This document shows, in pieces, positions 53,448 through 61,703 of a DNA stretch of 64,000 bases. The stretch lies in contig NZ_JBBOOM010000001.1 in NCBI RefSeq assembly GCF_038003085.1, forward strand, positions 1,798,001 through 1,862,000, read 5' to 3'. This stretch comes from Psychrobacillus sp. FSL K6-2836. GTDB lineage: Bacteria; Bacillota; Bacilli; Bacillales_A; Planococcaceae. The notes below the pieces were generated by a model, which saw only the letters and a list, made by a program, of their open reading frames with translations, made no database searches and had not been told where the DNA came from. The position numbers were made by a program, and so were the translations under genes. Numbering within the stretch: the stretch's first letter is position 1; each line of letters opens with the position of its first letter.

Positions 53448-53987
53448 TCATTCAGAAAGTAAACGCTTTTCCTTTATTACATAAACCTGATTCAAAATCA
53501 GTGCCCCAATCATCTGGATCACGGTTTTCACAATAATTTGCCCTACAATCGCAGCTGGTACTGCTTCCCATGGAAGAAAATTCGCTCCAAGAGGACTCAA
53601 GCCAATTATTACAAAAATCACGGAATCCAGGAATCCTCCCACAATACCACTATAGAAGACACGCCAAGCCATTGGTAGTTTTAGTCTTGTGTAAATCTCT
53701 GTATCTGCTGTTTCAGCTACAACAAAGGAAATGGCTGAAGCAAGTACAATTAATAGAGTATCCCCTAACATAAATGATGCTAATGCAGAAAATGCTAAAG
53801 CTACAAAAATGAATAAGTATGTCTTCGCTCTACCGTATTTGTTTTGCACAAGATCCCTAAAAATGAAGGTAGCTCCTATTAACAGCGTTCCCATAGGGAC
53901 AATGAACATGCCAAGCTGTAATGGTGCAAAAGCTGCGGTTACGACATTAGCAGTCACAATAGATATTAAATAAAATAAAATTCTCAT
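53448..53987 (-). CDS. Queuosine precursor transporter (YhhQ/VUT family)
   Basis: 179 aa with five to six helices. VUT-family features: VPMGTLLIGATFIFRDLVQ, NKYGRAKTY and SFVVAETADTEIYTRL. Homologues import queuine-pathway precursors (preQ0/preQ1). Its place 46 bp after queE supports that. AAAGGAG before the ATG. Having both synthesis and uptake genes is common. Confidence 0.85.
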   Translation of the reverse strand: MRILFYLISIVTANVVTAAFAPLQLGMFIVPMGTLLIGATFIFRDLVQNKYGRAKTYLFIFVALAFSALASFMLGDTLLIVLASAISFVVAETADTEIYTRLKLPMAWRVFYSGIVGGFLDSVIFVIIGLSPLGANFLPWEAVPAAIVGQIIVKTVIQMIGALILNQVYVIKEKRLLSE

Positions 53988-54033
53988 GATGTTACTCCTT
54001 TAGTTAAATTAAATACAGTTTTACGGCTGACCA

Positions 54034-54762
54034 CTATACGCCTCTTTTATTTCCCCAAACAAGGGCGTGCAGCTGTGGCAGTACTTTGACATCTCTTAAT
54101 TCTTCATCCTCAATCACCCAGTCGATCAGCTCTTGGTATTTCTTTAATAAATGGCTGATTAGCTGTGGGTTGTCAGTCGTCGTGATATCATCATTACCAA
54201 TCTGGAGATAAAAAGGGATTGTCGGGTATCGAAGGTGAACTTGCTTGGCATATTCATAATCCTCTTTATTGAAAACGACTATTTTGAGGGATGTATGCTG
54301 CTCGCTATTTCGATTGTTAAGCTTTTCGATGATATCCGAAAGCACAGAAAATTCCGTGATCATTCCGGAACTGGGAGGCTTTGGTGAAATCGTCAGTTCA
54401 TCGATATCATACAGCCACTCCTGCCATCTGCTTCCCTGTGTCTCCACTCCGATCTTTATGTCGTTTTCCTTTAAAATAGCAATAAGTGCATCCAAGTTTC
54501 GAAGGAGTGCCGGATTTCCACCCGAAACCGTGACAAAAGAAAAACCACTGCCTCCAAGACGTTTTAACTCAGACCAAATCTCTTCTGCAGTCATTTGGAC
54601 AATGAGATGCTTACCACTACCATCCCATGTAAACGATGAATCACACCAAGAACAGGAATAATCACAGCCTGCAGTCCGCACAAACATTGTTTTCTGGCCC
54701 ACTACCATTCCCTCGCCTTGAATCGTCGGTCCAAAAATCTCCATAATGGGTACCTTACTCAA
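54034..54762 (-). CDS. queE: 7-carboxy-7-deazaguanine synthase
   Basis: 242 aa radical SAM enzyme that contracts carboxytetrahydropterin to the 7-deazaguanine ring. EIFGPTIQGEG at the N-terminus, the cluster motif CDYSCSWC (a CX3CX2C-type triad), SGGNPALL and PKPPSS; the C-terminal LPQLHALVWGNKRGV matches Bacillus QueE. The start is a TTG overlapping the queD stop by 8 nt, behind GGATGG; it gives the expected length, unlike the longer ATG frame to 54810. Confidence 0.92.
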   Translation of the reverse strand: MSKVPIMEIFGPTIQGEGMVVGQKTMFVRTAGCDYSCSWCDSSFTWDGSGKHLIVQMTAEEIWSELKRLGGSGFSFVTVSGGNPALLRNLDALIAILKENDIKIGVETQGSRWQEWLYDIDELTISPKPPSSGMITEFSVLSDIIEKLNNRNSEQHTSLKIVVFNKEDYEYAKQVHLRYPTIPFYLQIGNDDITTTDNPQLISHLLKKYQELIDWVIEDEELRDVKVLPQLHALVWGNKRGV

Positions 54763-55228
54763 CTTCCATCCACTCCCGTCTTGCTTCAGCATAGCTTGTC
54801 GGAGTTTCATACAGCCTGATAAATTCTACACGTGCCCCATTAAATCGTTGCTCATCAAGCAAATGTTCAGACAACTTCCCGTAAATCCAGACAACGATAT
54901 TCTCTGCCGTCGTATTCATCGTTGGAAGGGTTTCATTCAAATAACGATGATCCAAATATATCTCTATCTTTTGTTTCCATATTTCTTTTATATCGCCAAA
55001 ATCAATCATCAAACCGCAGTCATCCGTGTATCCACTCAATCCTAATACGGCACGATACGTATGGCCGTGCAGATTTTTACATTTCCCCTCATAATTATGT
55101 AAATGGTGGGCAGCATCGAAGGTAAATTCCTTGCTCACGAGAACACGCTTTGAATGATACTTTAATTGACTACTTTGAATATCTTCATCTATTTTTTGAA
55201 GCTTATCGACAATTCTAAAATCAGTCAT
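54755..55228 (-). CDS. queD: 6-carboxytetrahydropterin synthase
   Basis: 157 aa. Zinc-binding His in FDAAHHL and HGHTY, catalytic Cys in CKNLHGH, and the PTSYAEARREW tail. Converts dihydroneopterin triphosphate to carboxytetrahydropterin in preQ1 synthesis. AAGGGG before the ATG; 3 nt after queC and overlapping queE, so the three are translated as one block. The N-terminus of about 28 residues precedes the core, as in Bacillus. Confidence 0.93.
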   Translation of the reverse strand: MTDFRIVDKLQKIDEDIQSSQLKYHSKRVLVSKEFTFDAAHHLHNYEGKCKNLHGHTYRAVLGLSGYTDDCGLMIDFGDIKEIWKQKIEIYLDHRYLNETLPTMNTTAENIVVWIYGKLSEHLLDEQRFNGARVEFIRLYETPTSYAEARREWMEVE

Positions 55229-55231
55229 GTC

Positions 55232-55891
55232 TTAGGACCCCTTCTTGAAGCTTAAATACTCATCAAGCCCTCTATTTCTCAGCTTACATGCTGGGCACTC
55301 CCCACAGCCATCCGCTATTACTCCGTTATAACAGGTCAACGTTTTCTCTCGGACAAACTCGAGTGCTCCAAGCTGATCTGCCAGCTCCCATGTTTGTGCT
55401 TTGTTCAACCACATTAGTGGTGTATCAATCACAAAGGTAGTATCCATAGAAAGATTTAGTGTTACGTTTAGGGATTTCACAAAAATATCTCGACAATCCG
55501 GATAGCCACTAAAATCAGTTTCACACACGCCAGTAACGATATGCTTTGCTCCTACCTGGCTCGCTAAAACACCGGCAAATGATAGAAAGAGCAAATTTCG
55601 ACCTGGTACAAAAGTCGACGGCAATCCACCATCTTCTCCGTCCTCTACTTTTATGTCATCTCGTGTCAATGCATTCGGTGCAAGCTGATTTAAAATCGAC
55701 ATATCCAGTATGTGATGCTTTACACCAAGCTCCTTAGCTATCTCCTTGGCACACTCGATTTCTAGATTATGTCTTTGCCTATAATCAAACGTCACTGCCT
55801 CAATCTCTTTAAAACGTTCTTTCGCCCAAAACAGACATGTCGTACTATCCTGTCCTCCACTAAACACAATAATTGCTTTTTCCTGCTTCAT
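55232..55891 (-). CDS. queC: 7-cyano-7-deazaguanine (preQ0) synthase
   Basis: 219 aa. ATP-pyrophosphatase P-loop [15 protein letters not shown] at residues 8-22 and the C-terminal zinc site ([19 protein letters not shown]). Uses ATP and ammonia to turn carboxydeazaguanine into preQ0. The ATG at 55891 follows GGGAG by 9 nt. Its 115-bp leader after queF has its own preQ1-I riboswitch. Confidence 0.93.
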   Translation of the reverse strand: MKQEKAIIVFSGGQDSTTCLFWAKERFKEIEAVTFDYRQRHNLEIECAKEIAKELGVKHHILDMSILNQLAPNALTRDDIKVEDGEDGGLPSTFVPGRNLLFLSFAGVLASQVGAKHIVTGVCETDFSGYPDCRDIFVKSLNVTLNLSMDTTFVIDTPLMWLNKAQTWELADQLGALEFVREKTLTCYNGVIADGCGECPACKLRNRGLDEYLSFKKGS

Positions 55892-55915
55892 CCATAAAAA
55901 CTCCCTTATAATGAC

Positions 55916-55943
55916 AAAACAGCACCCTAAGAAGGAGTGCTGT
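55916..55943 (-). terminator. Riboswitch-controlled terminator before queC
   Basis: ACAGCACTCC / GGGTGCTGT stem, then TTTT. An alternative helix CTAAGAAG (55953-55946) / CTTCTTAG (55934-55927) uses the 3' tail of the aptamer and the loop of this hairpin, so the two folds exclude each other: a textbook antiterminator/terminator switch. Confidence 0.7.
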
Positions 55944-55948
55944 GTCTT

Positions 55949-55983
55949 CTTAGTTTTTTTAAGAGGGTAGCTAATAACCTCTT
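55949..55983 (-). ncRNA. preQ1-I riboswitch aptamer before queC
   Basis: Minus strand: P1 AAGAGG / CCTCTT, loop TTATTAGCTA, the C just before CCTCT (the preQ1-pairing position), then a run of A residues and ACTAAG, whose CTA can pair with TAG of the loop to make the pseudoknot. The layout matches class I preQ1 aptamers closely. Confidence 0.82.
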
Positions 55984-56005
55984 CCTTCAATAAGGATTAT
56001 TCTAC

Positions 56006-56506
56006 TTAACGATTATCGATTTTTTCTGGATATAGATCATGGTTCATCAAACGAAAATCCGCCATCTCTACATATTTCGTCCCTGGTCTTCCATAGTTAC
56101 ACCACGGATCAATCGAAATACCTCCGCGTGGAGTGAATTTCCCCCAGACCTCAATATATCTTGGGTCTAGCAATTCAATTAAATCGTTCATGATGATGTT
56201 AACGCAGTCTTCATGGAAATCACCGTGATTTCTAAAGCTGAACAAATACAACTTCAACGATTTACTTTCTACAATTTTTTTATCCGGAATATACGAGATA
56301 TACATCGTTGCAAAATCCGGTTGATTTGTAATTGGGCATAAACTTGTAAATTCTGGGCAGTTAAATTTAACAAAATAATCCCGAGTAGAATGAAGATTAT
56401 CTACCGACTCCAATACTTCAGGTGCATAATCAAATGAATATTTTGTGCCTTGGTTACCTAACAATGTTAAATCCTTTAAACCTTCATCATGACTTCTTCC
56501 AGACAT
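56006..56506 (-). CDS. queF: NADPH-dependent 7-cyano-7-deazaguanine reductase
   Basis: 166 aa, unimodular QueF of Bacillus type, reducing preQ0 to preQ1. Catalytic Cys in [14 protein letters not shown] (near 56) and the QueF motif [20 protein letters not shown]. The ATG follows AGGAGG at 9 nt. First gene of the que operon, under a preQ1-I riboswitch. Confidence 0.94.
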   Translation of the reverse strand: MSGRSHDEGLKDLTLLGNQGTKYSFDYAPEVLESVDNLHSTRDYFVKFNCPEFTSLCPITNQPDFATMYISYIPDKKIVESKSLKLYLFSFRNHGDFHEDCVNIIMNDLIELLDPRYIEVWGKFTPRGGISIDPWCNYGRPGTKYVEMADFRLMNHDLYPEKIDNR

Positions 56507-56592
56507 AATAAAAAACCTCCTATAAAAAATGTTTCCCAACACTTTCAAAAGAGGCTTCACAAACCAATCTATGCAAACAAAAGGATAAAAAC

Positions 56593-56625
56593 AAAAAAAG
56601 CCACGTCCAAAGTATATGGACATGG
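56593..56625 (-). terminator. Riboswitch-controlled terminator before queF
   Basis: GCCATGTCC / GGACGTGGC stem (one wobble) with TTTTTTTG after it, 16 nt downstream of the aptamer and 87 nt before queF. Confidence 0.82.
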
Positions 56626-56641
56626 CGAATAGTCATGTATC

Positions 56642-56681
56642 CATAGTTTTTTATAGAGGGTATAAGCTATGAACCTCTCCC
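56642..56681 (-). ncRNA. preQ1-I riboswitch aptamer before queF
   Basis: Minus strand: GAGAGG, loop TTCATAGCTTATA, then CCCTCT, ATAAAAAACTA. P1 pairs AGAGG with CCTCT, TTC and the A-rich tail are conserved, and TAG/CTA forms the pseudoknot. Nearly canonical class I aptamer, followed by a terminator. Confidence 0.9.
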
Positions 56682-56866
56682 GGTCAAGTACGGGTACTAA
56701 ATCATAATATAGAATATTGACCAAAACGTCAAATAGACATTTTAGTCATTGAAACCACTTAAATCTTTTTTTAAGAGATTCGAAAACTTTTTTATAATAT
56801 CATGCATAAATTCGAACTAGATTGACTATATTGTTAATAGAATAAGAGATTAAAGGAGGAGCAAAA

Positions 56867-56953
56867 ATGAAACATCCAATTTATTTACCGGAACAATTAC
56901 CAGAAACAACTGAAGAGTTATTGAAGCTAATATTACAAACTATCTTAACCTAG
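56867..56953 (+). CDS. Very small ORF with strong ribosome binding site (28 aa)
   Basis: A 28-codon ORF behind a perfect AAGGAGG (7-nt spacing) and closed by a terminator 38 bp further on. The peptide starts MKHPIYLPEQLPETTEELLK: a short polar N-terminus with an amphipathic helix ending in LILQTILT. Looks like an independent small-protein gene; no family recognised. TATAAT near 56796 may be its -10 box. Confidence 0.55.
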   Translation: MKHPIYLPEQLPETTEELLKLILQTILT

Positions 56954-56991
56954 GAGAGATTTAGATTATCAAAGAGACTCGGAAACATTAT

Positions 56992-57032
56992 AAAAGTAGA
57001 TACCTCTACTTATGTGGAGATATCTACTTTTT
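56992..57032 (+). terminator. Terminator of the 28-aa gene
   Basis: AAAAGTAGATA / TATCTACTTTTT stem with a further CTC/GAG pair inside, ending in T5. Confidence 0.8.
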
Positions 57033-57172
57033 GTTATTCATTCCGAACTAATCCAATTTGTATATCAATTGCCACCGTCGTAAATTACTATATATTCTTC
57101 CCAAGTTATTACTTTCACCAATCAGCCCCTACTACAATAATGTGCTCCATCAAAGATTCAAAATAAAATCCT

Positions 57173-57436
57173 TCATTCATTAGATTTCCGCCCTCGAGCT
57201 AAGCTGTGTAATTCATATTCCTTCCATACTTTTATCCGAAGATATTGGGTAACTAGCATTGTATCTAGCTTAAATCTGCTTATACATACAAAATTAAAGC
57301 TCTCCTCTTCAACATAATAACTAGTACAAAGACCATTACCCTCTATTAATATCCCCTTAGCCACAATTTCATCAGAATCATTTAAAAGTTGAATAACCGT
57401 TATTGCTATGTTGTAATTTGTAATTTGTAATTTCAA
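57173..57436 (-). CDS. Small hypothetical protein (87 aa)
   Basis: TTG start with only a weak TAGGG before it. The protein alternates hydrophobic and polar residues (IAITVIQLLNDSDEIVAKGI, FNFVCISRFKLD), suggesting a beta-rich fold, with a basic tail. The first codons consist of a TTACAAA repeat. Not recognised; could be a decayed gene. Confidence 0.35.
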   Translation of the reverse strand: MKLQITNYNIAITVIQLLNDSDEIVAKGILIEGNGLCTSYYVEEESFNFVCISRFKLDTMLVTQYLRIKVWKEYELHSLARGRKSNE

Positions 57437-57604
57437 TGGACCCTACCAATGCTTTTTACTAAATTGGATCGGAATCATTTTGATTTCGCTTAAAAGATCA
57501 AATACATAACAATCAGTAAATTCCAATCATTTGAAGTTTCTTGCTGCTCATCACTTTAAAATCAGCTATGATAAAGATATAAACTAAATTTAGGGTGGTA
57601 AATA

Positions 57605-58021
57605 ATGAAAAAATTAGTCCACGTTGTCGGGGCAATTATTGAAAACGAGAAGAACGAAATATTTTGTGCGTTAAGAAGTCCGGTTATGTCACTTCCAAAC
57701 CTTTGGGAATTCCCTGGTGGTAAAATTGAACTTGAAGAAACACCAGAACAAGCTTTACAACGGGAAATTACAGAAGAATTTAATTGTACAATTGAAGTTG
57801 GTCAAAAAGTTGAAGATACAACCTATGAATACGAAAAATTTATCGTTAGACTAGAAACGTATCAAGCAAAACTATTAGAAGGTATCCCTATTGCAAGGGA
57901 GCATGCTGACACGAGATGGGTAACTCGGGAAAACTTACATACACTTAATTTTGCAGCCGCTGATATTCCAGCAGTTGAAAAAGTAGCAAATGAAAAAAGT
58001 AGTTCGGAAAATCTGAAATGA
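57605..58021 (+). CDS. Nudix hydrolase, MutT/8-oxo-dGTP diphosphatase type
   Basis: 138 aa. Full Nudix box beginning GGKIELEETPEQALQREI and closing TEEF (residues about 38-60), with WEFPGG before it. AGGGTGG before the ATG. Only 15 bp before the helicase gene, so translated from the same mRNA. MutT-like enzymes clean oxidised nucleotides; in this position it may serve the helicase protein by hydrolysing a nucleotide product or signal, which is speculative. Confidence 0.88.
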   Translation: MKKLVHVVGAIIENEKNEIFCALRSPVMSLPNLWEFPGGKIELEETPEQALQREITEEFNCTIEVGQKVEDTTYEYEKFIVRLETYQAKLLEGIPIAREHADTRWVTRENLHTLNFAAADIPAVEKVANEKSSSENLK

Positions 58022-58036
58022 AATGATGTGGTTTAA

Positions 58037-60925
58037 ATGGATCAACTGATTCGCAAAATGAAGAATTCATTACATAAAGGTTTTATTGATCAAAATAATC
58101 CTGTATCAGGAAAGTTTAAGCCTAAGCTGCTATCAAATAAAGCTCATGAAAATGTTTTATCTACTCTTCTTCAAGAAATGAAAACATGCGAAACCTTCAC
58201 TTTTTCCGTTGCCTTTATAACCGAGGGTGGACTAGCAACTTTAAAAACTATGCTATTCGACCTTCAGTTAAAGGGTATAAAAGGTCGTATTTTAACGTCT
58301 ACTTTTTTAAATTTTAATCAACCCAAAATGTTTAAAGAACTACTAAAACTAGAAAATGTGGAAGTCCGTCTAACTGGTGTCAAAGGTTTCCACTCAAAAG
58401 GATATATATTCGAACACACAGACTATTATTCTTTAATAGTGGGAAGTTCTAACCTAACGGATAGTGCTTTAAAAGCTAACTATGAATGGAATGTCTATTT
58501 AACTTCTTTAGAAGATGGAGAAATCATCCATCACTTCAAAAATCAATTTGAAGAGGCTTGGAACGAGTCCATCCCTTTAACCGTAGAATGGATTAACAAC
58601 TACAATTTGAATTATGAACAGCAGCCCTTCGTTAAACAGACAACCTCAAATGTATTTCAAGTGAACACAGAGTATCTAACAAACCAATTAGCAGATAGTC
58701 TAACTATTCAGCCAAATAAAATGCAAATTGATGCGCTGAAACAGTTAAAGACTCTCCGTGAAACCGGAGCTAAAAAGGGGTTAATTATCTCTGCTACCGG
58801 TACAGGAAAAACATATCTATCTGCTTTTGATGTTCGTAACTTTGCCCCTAAAAAAGTGCTCTTTGTCGTCCATCGAGAACAAATTTTAAAGAAGGCTCTT
58901 CAAGATTACCGAAAAATATTAGGTGGTCATGAAGATGAATTTGGAATTCTTTCAGGTAATTCAAAAGATACAAATGCAAGATACTTATTTGCCACAGTTC
59001 AAACACTATCCTCGCAACGGTATTTACAACAGTTCGCTAAAGAAGAATTTGACTATATTTTAATAGATGAAGTACATCGTGCAGGTGCAGATTCGTATCT
59101 GAATATTATTAATTACTTTGAACCTGATTTCTTACTTGGAATGACGGCCACTCCTGAACGAACGGACAGTTTTAATATTTTTGAACTCTTTGATTACAAT
59201 ATTGCTTATGAAATTCGACTTCAAGCTGCTCTTGAAGAAGAAATGCTTTGTCCATTCCATTACTTTGGCGTGACAGATTATGAGAGAAATGGTGAAATAA
59301 TTGATGATACATCTACTTTGCAACATCTTGTATCACATGAACGCGTCCACCATATTCTTGAAAAAATTAAATACTATGGCTATTCCGGAAAGCATGTACG
59401 AGGTTTAATCTTCTGTAGCTCCAAGGCAGAAACACACGCATTATCGACAGTTTTAAATACCAAAGGTTTAAAAACTGTCGCACTTACAGGTGATAATTCA
59501 CAACCTGAAAGAGAAGATGCTATTAGTAAATTAGAGCGATATGAACTAGATTATATTTTAACTGTAGATATTTTTAATGAAGGTATTGATATTCCATTTT
59601 TAAACCAAATTATCATGCTTCGCCAAACACAATCAAGTATAATTTTCATCCAGCAATTAGGACGTGGACTACGCAAGCATAATGAAAAAGAGTATGTAAC
59701 TATTATTGATTTCATCGGAAACTATAAAAATAACTATTTGATCCCTATTGCCCTTTCTGGCGATCAATCCATGAACAAGGATAATGTCCGACGTAGAACG
59801 GTTAATACAGATTATATCCAAGGTGTTTCAACAATTAACTTTGAAGAGATTGCTAAAAAACGTATTTTTGATGCAATTGATAGTAAAAAGTTAAAATTGT
59901 ACAATATGGAGTTTCTCACGACTCCTTACAAAGAATTAAAAAATAGATTGGGTAGAGTGCCCCTTCTAATTGATTTTATAAAGAATAATTCTATTGACCC
60001 GGAAGTAATCTTTGTAAAAAAGAAAAATTACCTTGATTTTTTAGTAAGTATGAATGAACCTGTAACAAATATAAATGATTATGAACAAGCAGTATTAACA
60101 ATGTTTTCTCAAGAACTTATAAATGGCAAAAGAATTCATGAAGTTTTATTAGTTCAAAATCTAATAAAAATAGGTGAAATTTCTAAAACAGATTATCTAA
60201 AACTATTAAGTGATTATGGAACTTATATTGATGACGAGACGATTTTTTCAGTAGAAAATTTATTATCATTAAATTTTTTCGTAACAACTGCTCAGAAAAA
60301 TTATGGTTCAAAACCAATAGTAATCTTAGCAAACGGAAAATATAAACTAAACAATGAACTACAGAAAAGCATAGAGAATGATCACTTCATGAAAATGTTG
60401 GAGGATATAATTCTATGTAGTTTTGAAAAGAATAAAAAATATAACAAACAGACTCCTTTGACTATATATGAAAAGTATTCTAGAAAAGACGTATGTAGAA
60501 TTTTGAATTGGAGTAGTAATGAAGAAGGGACATTAAACGGCGGCAGAGTTAAAATGAATACCTGTCCTATCTTTGTAAACTATCATAAAACTAACGAAGA
60601 GAATTTAGAAGTGAAATATATGGACGAGTTCTTATCTACAGACATATTTAAATGGTGTTCAACTAAAAACAGAAAAATTACAGCTAAAGATATCGCACCA
60701 ATAGTAAACTCTTCTGCAGCAAACATAAGTGTTCATTTGTTTGTAAAAAAACATAATGGTGAAGGAAAAGATTTCTATTACCTTGGTAAAGTTGTGGTAG
60801 ATTCAGATAGTGCAGAAAACGATACTCTTATAGATAAAGGTAAAGTGTACAATGTTGCTACAATGAACATGATTCTAGAACAACCCGTACAGTACGATAT
60901 ATATCATTATTTAGTGGAAGAATAA
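58037..60925 (+). CDS. PLD-nuclease/DEAD-helicase/DUF3427 protein
   Basis: 962 aa. An N-terminal phospholipase D-like domain has one HKD-type motif (HSKGYIF near 119, GSSNLTDSAL after it). A superfamily 2 helicase follows: SATGTGKT (about 252-259), DEVH (345-348), GMTATPERTD, IFCSSKAE, NEGIDIP and QQLGRGLRKH (near 540). From about residue 600 a DUF3427 domain extends to the end (YEKYSRKDVCRILNW, GKDFYYLGKV). Architecture suggests ATP-driven nucleic-acid unwinding and cutting. Such proteins occur in defence islands and beside or fused to Nudix proteins; an antiphage or repair role is inferred. Ribosome binding site weak; probably coupled to the Nudix gene. Confidence 0.88.
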   Translation: MDQLIRKMKNSLHKGFIDQNNPVSGKFKPKLLSNKAHENVLSTLLQEMKTCETFTFSVAFITEGGLATLKTMLFDLQLKGIKGRILTSTFLNFNQPKMFKELLKLENVEVRLTGVKGFHSKGYIFEHTDYYSLIVGSSNLTDSALKANYEWNVYLTSLEDGEIIHHFKNQFEEAWNESIPLTVEWINNYNLNYEQQPFVKQTTSNVFQVNTEYLTNQLADSLTIQPNKMQIDALKQLKTLRETGAKKGLIISATGTGKTYLSAFDVRNFAPKKVLFVVHREQILKKALQDYRKILGGHEDEFGILSGNSKDTNARYLFATVQTLSSQRYLQQFAKEEFDYILIDEVHRAGADSYLNIINYFEPDFLLGMTATPERTDSFNIFELFDYNIAYEIRLQAALEEEMLCPFHYFGVTDYERNGEIIDDTSTLQHLVSHERVHHILEKIKYYGYSGKHVRGLIFCSSKAETHALSTVLNTKGLKTVALTGDNSQPEREDAISKLERYELDYILTVDIFNEGIDIPFLNQIIMLRQTQSSIIFIQQLGRGLRKHNEKEYVTIIDFIGNYKNNYLIPIALSGDQSMNKDNVRRRTVNTDYIQGVSTINFEEIAKKRIFDAIDSKKLKLYNMEFLTTPYKELKNRLGRVPLLIDFIKNNSIDPEVIFVKKKNYLDFLVSMNEPVTNINDYEQAVLTMFSQELINGKRIHEVLLVQNLIKIGEISKTDYLKLLSDYGTYIDDETIFSVENLLSLNFFVTTAQKNYGSKPIVILANGKYKLNNELQKSIENDHFMKMLEDIILCSFEKNKKYNKQTPLTIYEKYSRKDVCRILNWSSNEEGTLNGGRVKMNTCPIFVNYHKTNEENLEVKYMDEFLSTDIFKWCSTKNRKITAKDIAPIVNSSAANISVHLFVKKHNGEGKDFYYLGKVVVDSDSAENDTLIDKGKVYNVATMNMILEQPVQYDIYHYLVEE

Positions 60926-60941
60926 AAATACGAACAAAGAG

Positions 60942-60982
60942 GAGTATCCTCACCAAAAATTCTTAACTGAGGATACTCTTTT
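60942..60982 (+). terminator. Terminator of the Nudix-helicase operon
   Basis: GAGTATCCTCA / TGAGGATACTC perfect stem followed by TTTT. Confidence 0.82.
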
Positions 60983-61095
60983 ATCTTAAAGTAATATTAT
61001 TCTCAAAGATTATTAAGAGAAAATCCTACATTAAGGGGAGGAGTCAATCAACGATAAGTTGAGACTTTATATTTTATTGGTTAATAAACACCTTA

Positions 61096-61362
61096 TTATA
61101 ATTCTTTAAATAGTTTTTCTGCCTTATGCAATTCTCCTAATAACGGATGTTGGTAGTTATTATATCCATCCATGTATGCACGTACTCCACCACTAATATT
61201 TATTCCTTCTACGTCTTTGTTATTTTCTAAGATCTCTAATGCATCCTTATATCTTTTATATAAAAGCTGCAAAATTCCACTATTTATTTCATTTACATGA
61301 TTTATTTGAAGATTATTTATTACTAGCTTTATTTGTTCGAGCAACTGCTGTTTCTTATCCAT
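61096..61362 (-). CDS. Small hypothetical protein (88 aa)
   Basis: GAGGATG about 12 nt before the ATG. Helical and charged: LLEQIKLVINNLQINHVNEI, YKRYKDALEILENNKD, then a Gly/Tyr-rich middle (GGVRAYMDGYNNYQHP) and LLGELHKAEKLFKEL. No family recognised. Alone on its strand near two immunity-like genes. Confidence 0.5.
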   Translation of the reverse strand: MDKKQQLLEQIKLVINNLQINHVNEINSGILQLLYKRYKDALEILENNKDVEGINISGGVRAYMDGYNNYQHPLLGELHKAEKLFKEL

Positions 61363-61703
61363 ACCAAATTCTCATCCTCTTTAAAATGGTATACTCTCGC
61401 TTCAATTTTCTGGTAGTTTATGTTTTAAGATACTTTTCATTACCTTGTCGCCGATTTGGGTTTCTACAAAATCATGGAAATCTTTCCTTCCTTCTTGTAT
61501 AGTATCCCTGATTAACTTAAATTTTCTTTACACAGGATCGAACCATAATTATAACCTTTAGTGTTTTCTATCAGTATCATCACAAGCATCACCTAAATTA
61601 GTGAAGTCACTTCTCAACAAACATCAATATTGACTCCTATTATTTATCAGACGTTCAAGTAAATCTGTAAACAAAGTTGCTATAACTTGTGACTCCCCCA
61701 CAA
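61363..61703. other. Intergenic region with a short gene relic
   Basis: A minus-strand stretch near 61385-61515 reads IRDTIQEGRKDFHDFVETQI, GDKVMKSILKHKLPEN before a stop, with a stop upstream and no start codon. Probably a decayed gene end. Nothing else seen. Confidence 0.35.

Noticed and set aside
55919-55953. Interleaved stems before queC as a new pseudoknot RNA
   Set aside because: Better explained as the antiterminator/terminator part of a preQ1-I riboswitch whose aptamer lies immediately upstream.
57413-57437. TTGTAATT tandem triplicate as an iteron or CRISPR-like repeat
   Set aside because: Only three short AT-rich units within a possible coding start; no spacers and no replication or cas genes nearby.
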